A DNA stretch of 64,000 nucleotides, from contig CACYZT010000003.1 in assembly GCA_902778935.1 (NCBI GenBank), forward strand, positions 116,880-180,879, in the 5' to 3' direction. Numbering within the stretch: the stretch's first letter is position 1; each line of letters opens with the position of its first letter. Shown here one piece after another: positions 61,515-64,000 of the stretch. Source of the stretch: an uncultured Bacteroidales bacterium. Lineage in GTDB: Bacteria; Bacteroidota; Bacteroidia; Bacteroidales; Paludibacteraceae. The position numbers were made by a program, and so were the translations under genes. The notes under the pieces were generated by a model. That model ran no database searches and was not told the origin of the DNA. It saw only the letters and a list, made by a program, of their open reading frames with translations.

Positions 61515-62753
61515 ATGAAAACGAATAACTATTGGTACATCATACTTTGTATCGTCGCACTGGCTACTATGAGTTCGTGCGAACCGAGTGCGCCTTCTCA
61601 GGACTCCATCTTCATGACCGAAGCACAGGTGGCGGAATACACGAAAGATGGTCAGATATATCATCTCAATGATTTTCTGGATACCTATATGACCGAGAAA
61701 GGCAATTACGCGAGTGACTCGTCGCAGTACCGTACGCGCTCTGTCGATTCAAATTATCCGGATATCTACCTCTTCTCGATAGATACGCTGCCGACCAACG
61801 GTCCGGCTATCTATATCCGCGGACGTATAGCAACCGATGATTTCGCAGGTAACTACTACAAATCGATTGTCATTCAGGAGATTGTCAATGGCGACCAGCA
61901 GAACCTGCGCTTATCCGTGGACCTCGGTTCCGCGGGCGGTATGTACCCGATGGGACAGGAGATTTTGATTCGTTGTAACGGCTTGGCTATCGGTCGTTAC
62001 GCTAACCAACCGCAGCTCTGCATGCCGACGTACAACAATAATCTCTACGCCAGCCATGCGGACGAGAAAGTAGGTTGGGCACCGGGACGTATCCCGTCGG
62101 CTATGTTCCGCAATGCAACGCGCTTCGTCGGCAAACCGGACGTCAACCTGCTCCAATACGATTTGATTGACCTCAAGGACCTGTATGACCTCATTCCGCA
62201 AACACCGGCTATCACCGTTGCCGGCATGGACGAGGTACGCAAACTGGACGGCAGACTCGTGGTTATCACCGATGCCTATTTCTCCGGCGAATACAGCGAT
62301 TACGGCGATTTGAAACCCTGTACGACCGGTAACCCCGAGGACGACAAGAACGCCAATGTGTTCGGGCCTACAACCGGTAACATCGGTTATCCGCAAGGCC
62401 GTTTCATCCGCTCCGTAACCGATAACACCAAGGTGCTGACCGTCTCGACATCCGAGTACGCCAAGTACGCGGCTTACTACCTCCCGGGCGCAGACACTAC
62501 AGGTGTGGCGCACTGCAAGGATTGGCACGGAACGGTAGCAGGTATCCTCGGCTGGTATATGGATAACGCAGGCGATTTCCCGGGTTCGAGCAAAGACTCG
62601 AAGAACGAGAATATCAAGTCCTACAAACTCAACTGGGCTGTTACGCCGCGCGGTATTCCGGGTATCGGAGTAGCCGATATCTATATGGAGAATGCCGACG
62701 GCGAGGAATGGGTTCCACAGGAGTACGACCCGAAAGTGTATGTAACCGAATAG
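61515..62753 (+). CDS. DUF5689 surface lipoprotein
   Basis: 412 aa. Lipoprotein signal with lipobox MSSC (about 19-22). The DUF5689 region has YHLNDFLDTYMTEKGNY, IYIRGRIATDDFAGNYYKSIVIQE and GQEILIRCNGLAIGRY, an OB-like fold. The C-terminal part (about 240-412) repeats a similar beta pattern (RLVVITDAYFSGEYSDYG, AGILGWYMDN). It is probably exposed at the cell surface and works with the upstream barrel protein. Substrate unknown. Confidence 0.85.
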   Translation: MKTNNYWYIILCIVALATMSSCEPSAPSQDSIFMTEAQVAEYTKDGQIYHLNDFLDTYMTEKGNYASDSSQYRTRSVDSNYPDIYLFSIDTLPTNGPAIYIRGRIATDDFAGNYYKSIVIQEIVNGDQQNLRLSVDLGSAGGMYPMGQEILIRCNGLAIGRYANQPQLCMPTYNNNLYASHADEKVGWAPGRIPSAMFRNATRFVGKPDVNLLQYDLIDLKDLYDLIPQTPAITVAGMDEVRKLDGRLVVITDAYFSGEYSDYGDLKPCTTGNPEDDKNANVFGPTTGNIGYPQGRFIRSVTDNTKVLTVSTSEYAKYAAYYLPGADTTGVAHCKDWHGTVAGILGWYMDNAGDFPGSSKDSKNENIKSYKLNWAVTPRGIPGIGVADIYMENADGEEWVPQEYDPKVYVTE

Positions 62754-62762
62754 GCTCTGACG

Positions 62763-63245
62763 ATGAACTGGCTGGACGTACTTATCCTCTTGCCGCTACT
62801 CGTAGGCCTCGTTCGGGGCTTGATGCGCGGGCTTATCTCCGAGGTCATCGCCTTTGCGGTGGTGATTCTCGGAGTGCTCGGCGCGCATTTCGCGGCACCG
62901 GCTGCGTCTGCGTGGCTGCTCAAGCAGTTCGCGTGGCCCAAAGGTGCATGTGACGTCACAGCCTACACACTCATCTTCCTTGCTATCGCCGTCTTGCTGT
63001 CCATCGTAGCCAAACTGCTGACGAAGTTCCTCCGCGCTATCCATCTCGGGTGGGCAAACCGCGTCTTCGGTGGTGTTTTCGGCGTCTGCAAATACGCCAT
63101 CGTCGTGATGGTGGTGGTCTTTCTGATGGACAAAAGCGACGAGTCGTTCCACTGGCAGGAGAAAGCGCCGGTCATCAAGACCTCCGTCGTCTATCCCTAT
63201 GCACTCAAGGCCACGAATGGTGTATTATCTCTCTTTAGGAAGTAA
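62763..63245 (+). CDS. cvpA: CvpA family membrane protein
   Basis: 160 aa. Four hydrophobic helices: about 2-20 (WLDVLILLPLLVGLVRGLMRGL, with the family RGxxRG turn), 25-45, 65-85 and 100-120. Related proteins are needed for colicin V secretion, and some affect envelope integrity. It starts 9 bp after the DUF5689 gene and overlaps folK by 29 bp. Confidence 0.9.
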   Translation: MNWLDVLILLPLLVGLVRGLMRGLISEVIAFAVVILGVLGAHFAAPAASAWLLKQFAWPKGACDVTAYTLIFLAIAVLLSIVAKLLTKFLRAIHLGWANRVFGGVFGVCKYAIVVMVVVFLMDKSDESFHWQEKAPVIKTSVVYPYALKATNGVLSLFRK

Positions 63246-63633
63246 CCTGGGCGAACGCGAACAGACGATTCGCCGGGCTCTTGAACTGATCGGGCAACAA
63301 GTGGGCACTGTCCTGCGTTGCTCGTCTTTTTATTACTCCGAGCCCTGGGGCTTCACGTCCGAACATCCGTTCTGCAATCTCTGCTGCGCGGTCGAGACAT
63401 CCATGGAACCGCTTGCCGTGCTCGCTGCCACGCAATCCATCGAACGCACCCTCGGCCGCACGAAAAAATCCGTAAATGGAGTCTATTCCGACAGGAGTAT
63501 CGACATCGACCTCATTCAGGTGTTCGACGATGCCGGCAATGAGATTACCTGCTCCACCCCAACCCTCACCCTTCCGCATCCTCTCTGGTCGCAACGCCCC
63601 TTCGTCCGCATCCCCTTGGAAGAAATCAAATAG
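63217..63633 (+). CDS. folK: 2-amino-4-hydroxy-6-hydroxymethyldihydropteridine diphosphokinase
   Basis: 138 aa from ATG 63217, where MVYYLSLGSNLGEREQTIRRAL matches the family start; a longer frame begins at 63199. It has FYYSEPWGF (pterin pocket) and DRSIDIDLIQVFD with the metal-binding Asp pair, then PHPLWSQRPFVRIPL. It makes the pyrophosphate ester used in folate synthesis. It overlaps cvpA by 29 bp and ends in a bidirectional terminator. Confidence 0.95.
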   Translation: MVYYLSLGSNLGEREQTIRRALELIGQQVGTVLRCSSFYYSEPWGFTSEHPFCNLCCAVETSMEPLAVLAATQSIERTLGRTKKSVNGVYSDRSIDIDLIQVFDDAGNEITCSTPTLTLPHPLWSQRPFVRIPLEEIK

Positions 63634-63659
63634 AAAAAGCGCCTGATATGGCGCTTTTT
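63634..63659. terminator. Bidirectional terminator between folK and the converging gene
   Basis: A 10-bp stem, AAAAAGCGCC with GGCGCTTTTT, loop TGATAT. A and T tracts on both sides allow use from either strand. Confidence 0.88.
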
Positions 63660-63706
63660 CCTTTCCTACAGGCGGAGACGATTAGTCTTGCGACTCGTCG
63701 TACTCG
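63651..63706 (-). repeat. 56-bp repeat, intact-gene copy (inverted relative to 35639-35694)
   Basis: Covers the last codons of the gene at 63682 and half of its terminator. It is the likely source, or a sister, of the copy at the island edge. Confidence 0.85.
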
Positions 63707-64000
63707 CGTCCGCAGACGAGCCAGAGGTAGGCGTTCATGGTCTTCTTGCCGTTGGCGAGGTCCTTCTGTGCGAGGAAGTCGAGCTGGTCCTGGGTGACCT
63801 TGGTCAAGTCTTCCTTACGCGCCGCTACCATCGCACGGACGGCCTGGAAGCGCTGACGGATGGATACCTCTTTCGGTTTCAGAGGCGTGGTACGTTTGTA
63901 CGCGTCCGCCTTACGGATGTACAGACGTGTACAGTCCGGATTGGTGGTAGCAGCAATACGATGCGTTCCGATTAGATACTCGCCATGATTATGGCCATCG
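63682..64000 (-). CDS. C-terminal part of an unknown Bacteroidota protein (5' end outside window)
   Basis: The minus-strand frame is open from the window edge to the TAA at 63682-63684. The readable part includes HNHGEYLIGTHRIAATTNPD, CTRLYIRKADAYKRTTPLKP, IRQRFQAVRAMVAARKEDL and NAYLWLVCGREYDESQD. It is basic and helical in the centre, of a type I associate with multi-copy hypothetical genes in Bacteroidales. Function unknown. Confidence 0.7.
   Translation of the reverse strand, partial: DGHNHGEYLIGTHRIAATTNPDCTRLYIRKADAYKRTTPLKPKEVSIRQRFQAVRAMVAARKEDLTKVTQDQLDFLAQKDLANGKKTMNAYLWLVCGREYDESQD

Overview
The window looks like a chromosomal segment of an uncultured member of the order Bacteroidales (Bacteroidota). 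Three things point there. Promoters carry the Bacteroidota -7 element TAnnTTTG, usually as GTACCTTTGCA. There are type IX secretion (T9SS) traits: a plug-domain protein and a Por-type C-terminal domain. Family content also fits: DUF5723/OmpA with TSP3 repeats, DUF1573, DUF5689 and a class III fructose-bisphosphatase. Core genes are GC-balanced; the block at about 25.5-35.4 kb is clearly more AT-rich.

Layout. 0-4.4 kb: end of an unknown gene, an OmpA-like surface protein, yebC and rsmG. 4.4-13.3 kb (minus): one tightly packed run nadE-murB-murA-dsbD-rlmB-rlu-pectate lyase. 13.4-15.5 kb: fbp, divergent from nadE. 15.5-24.9 kb (minus): ddh, a T9SS-sorted vWA protein, a Na/Pi transporter, a large PEP/pyruvate-binding-domain protein, gdhA and a small secreted protein. 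25.0-35.8 kb: accessory island. 35.8-46.4 kb: lysS, gpsA-pgi, T9SS plug protein, tRNA-Thr and tRNA-Glu, ubiE/menG, an outer-membrane protein and groES-groEL. 46.5-50.4 kb (minus): dnaA, an MCE/MlaD protein and an amidase. 50.7-63.6 kb (plus): rsh, DUF1573-meaB-dnaB-asnS, a TonB-dependent-receptor-like protein with a DUF5689 lipoprotein, cvpA and folK. The window ends inside a minus-strand gene of unknown function.

The most interesting part is the island. It contains a WYL regulator followed by a DUF1016 (YhcG-type) nuclease; a cassette of two DUF488 proteins plus a C-terminal HTH protein; and a retron. The retron has a structured non-coding RNA bounded by a 19-bp a1/a2 inverted repeat (29951-30190), a reverse transcriptase with retron hallmarks, a partner with a HEPN-like Rx4H motif, and a third protein I do not recognise. 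A WG-repeat protein, an HD hydrolase flanked by 39-bp direct repeats, and a vWA lipoprotein follow. Three island promoters (27.7, 29.9 and 33.4 kb) carry the same inverted repeat, TTGTGCAA-N5-TTGCACAA, always 8 bp before the -7 element. This suggests that the DUF488 cassette, the retron and the downstream unit form one co-regulated regulon, plausibly controlled by the WYL protein. The right edge of the island is a 56-bp copy of the 3' end and start of the terminator of the gene at 63.7 kb.

All functional calls come from reading motifs by eye. No database search or folding was run. Starts were moved from the longest open frame when a promoter, signal peptide or family N-terminus required it.
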